Below are positions 3,828 to 5,302 of a DNA stretch of 5,302 bases, one piece after another. Location: contig SLSP01000206.1 in the NCBI GenBank assembly GCA_007130345.1, positions 1 to 5,302 of the forward strand. Reading direction: 5' to 3'. Each line of letters opens with the position of its first letter. Position 1 is the first letter of the stretch. The stretch is from Thermoflexales bacterium (GTDB lineage Bacteria > Chloroflexota > Anaerolineae > B4-G1 > SLSP01). The notes beneath the pieces are model-generated. The model did not search any database, was not told the DNA's origin, and saw only the letters and a program-made list of their open reading frames with translations. Both the position numbers and the translations under genes were made by a program.

Positions 3828-5302
3828 ATGACCGAATTTGCAATCGAGCAGAGCTGGCAGCCGGATCACCGCAGCGCGGCGCGGTGGGTCTTTTCTCACG
3901 CGCTGCGTTACAAGCTGATCATTCTGGGCGTCTTCGTCGGGGCGCTGGGTAACGCGGCGCTGGCTTCGGTCGCGCCGATGCTCGTCGGGCAGGCGTTCAC
4001 CGCGATGCTGGCGCAGCCTCCCGACATGCTGGCGGTGGGCCGGGCGGCGTTGCTCATCGTTATCTCGCAGGTGGTGCGCGGATTGCTGCTGCAACTGTTG
4101 CGCAACATCAGCAGCGAGACAATCGGCCAACGGCTGGAGCGCAATATCCGCCGGGAGTTGTACGCCAGCCTCATCGGCAAGAGTATGGCCTTCCACGACT
4201 CCTATCCCACCGGCGATTTGATGGCGCGGGCCACCAACGACGTGCGCGAGATCAACTTGATGTTCAATCCCGGCCTGAATCTGGTCGTCGGTTCCGCCAA
4301 TTTCATCCTGATGCCCCTGTTTGTCGCCCCGACCATCCACCCGCATCTGGTGTTCACGCCGCTTCTGTACCTTATCGTCTACGGATTTGTGGTGAGCCAC
4401 TATCTGCGCCAACTGCGCCCCGCCGCCGAAGCGGTGCGCGAGGAGTTCGGGGATATGAACACGACGTTGGCGGAGGCCATCGAGGGCGTGGAGACGGTGA
4501 AGGGGGTCGCGCAGGAGACGCACGAAATCCGCCGGTTCAACAAGCGTGTCGATGACTGGCGCGTGGCGTACATCTGGCAATCGGACATCGAGGCCCGGTT
4601 TACGCCGCTGCTGCTGCTCGGCTTGTTGCAGGCCGCCGGGTTGTTTCACAGTTTACTGCTGCTCCAGGCCGGAGTCATCGGCGTGGGCGACGTGATTGCC
4701 TTCAACGGGCTGCTGCTGCTCTTCGGGTTTCCCACATGGGCGGGACAGTTCGCCTACTCGCGGGTGGCTTCGGGGTTGGCGAGCGCGCGGCGGCTGCTGG
4801 AGCTGATCACGGCGCACACCGATTTGGACGAGAACGCGCGCGGGCACAGCGCGGAAATCCAGGGCGCGGTCACATTCGAGAACGTGACCTTCTGCTATCA
4901 TCCGCCCGGCGAGGAGGTCTGCGAGGATGAGGAGGTCACGCCGACGCTGGAGAACATCAGCTTCCACGTCGAACCGGGGCAGACGGTGGCTATCGTCGGG
5001 CAGACGGGCGCGGGGAAGTCCACCATCGCCAAGCTGATCAATCGCATCTACGATGTGGACGAGGGGCGGGTGCTCATCGATGGCGTGGACGCGCGGGAGT
5101 GGATGTTGGCCTCACTCCGGCGGCAGATTTCCATTATTGAGCAGGACATCTTCCTCTTCTCGCGCACCATCGCCGCGAACATCGCCTTCGGCCATCCCGA
5201 CGCCGACCGGGAGGACATCGAGGCGGCGGCGAAGTTCGCGCAGGCCCACGACTTCATTATGGGCTTTGCCGATGGCTACGAGACCGTCATCGGCGAGCGC
5301 GG
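3828..5302 (+). CDS. ABC exporter half-transporter (permease fused to ATPase), 3' end outside the window
   Basis: The first 491 codons of a type IV (MsbA-like) exporter, which uses ATP to move a substrate out of the membrane or cell as a dimer. The start ATG follows GGAGGG at 3819-3824. Six membrane segments lie at roughly 30-54, 70-91, 149-168, 173-192, 258-281 and 284-305. The intracellular loop motif YPTGDLMARATNDVREI is at 126-142, and the second loop EAIEGVETVKGVAQE is at 216-230. The nucleotide-binding domain starts near 345 (IQGAVTFENVTFCY). It has the aromatic A-loop Y357, Walker A GQTGAGKST at 391-399 and Q-loop Q439. The window ends at 'VIGER', just before the expected LSGGQ signature, so Walker B and the H-loop are not seen. 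An acidic insertion lies at 361-370. The substrate cannot be inferred. It forms its own transcription unit, divergent from the membrane protein and recO. Confidence 0.94.
   Translation, partial: MTEFAIEQSWQPDHRSAARWVFSHALRYKLIILGVFVGALGNAALASVAPMLVGQAFTAMLAQPPDMLAVGRAALLIVISQVVRGLLLQLLRNISSETIGQRLERNIRRELYASLIGKSMAFHDSYPTGDLMARATNDVREINLMFNPGLNLVVGSANFILMPLFVAPTIHPHLVFTPLLYLIVYGFVVSHYLRQLRPAAEAVREEFGDMNTTLAEAIEGVETVKGVAQETHEIRRFNKRVDDWRVAYIWQSDIEARFTPLLLLGLLQAAGLFHSLLLLQAGVIGVGDVIAFNGLLLLFGFPTWAGQFAYSRVASGLASARRLLELITAHTDLDENARGHSAEIQGAVTFENVTFCYHPPGEEVCEDEEVTPTLENISFHVEPGQTVAIVGQTGAGKSTIAKLINRIYDVDEGRVLIDGVDAREWMLASLRRQISIIEQDIFLFSRTIAANIAFGHPDADREDIEAAAKFAQAHDFIMGFADGYETVIGER

Noticed and set aside
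3726..4649. Open frame of 307 codons on the minus strand, opposite the ABC exporter
   Set aside because: It is the antisense shadow of a clear ABC transporter reading frame. Its composition (Q, R, H, D rich, no domain) is what high-GC antisense frames give.

Overview
The window is GC-rich, densely coded bacterial chromosome. Five minus-strand genes run leftward from about position 3513 off the left edge. A single plus-strand gene starts at 3828 and runs off the right edge. Gene content is ordinary cellular material: an acetyltransferase, a MuiA-type DUF4140/DUF4139 protein, RecO, a small membrane protein and an ABC exporter. The gene styles, the short heptad (RTTGCGT-like) intergenic repeats and the small antitoxin-like protein remind me of Chloroflexota (Anaerolineae-like) genomes. 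That placement is inference from resemblance, not a database result.

Layout by position: 1-109, start of a GNAT acetyltransferase (minus, cut by the window edge). 110-205, spacer with a heptad-repeat hairpin. 206-1813, MuiA-type DUF4140/DUF4139 protein (minus). 1814-1903, spacer with a second heptad-repeat hairpin. 1904-2104, 66-residue acidic antitoxin-like protein (minus). 2105-2168, spacer with a short perfect hairpin. 2169-2957, RecO (minus). 2929-3513, membrane protein of unknown function (minus), whose 3' end overlaps the recO start. 3514-3827, divergent intergenic region with two outward-facing sigma70-type promoters, a perfect 33-nt palindrome and a terminator-like hairpin. 3828-5302, ABC exporter half-transporter (plus), cut just before its LSGGQ signature.

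The membrane protein and recO very probably share a transcript because they overlap and recO has no clear Shine-Dalgarno of its own. The 66-residue protein, the DUF4139 protein and the acetyltransferase each have a good ribosome binding site. They are separated by 60-100 nt spacers that carry inverted repeats, so they may be read through from the same promoter or have their own starts. Nothing in the sequence ties these genes into one pathway. The ABC exporter is a separate transcription unit with its own strong promoter.

I did not find a convincing new multi-gene system. The points most worth a second look are the two heptad-repeat inverted elements, the perfect palindrome and insulating hairpin between the divergent promoters, and the antitoxin-like gene without an adjacent toxin.
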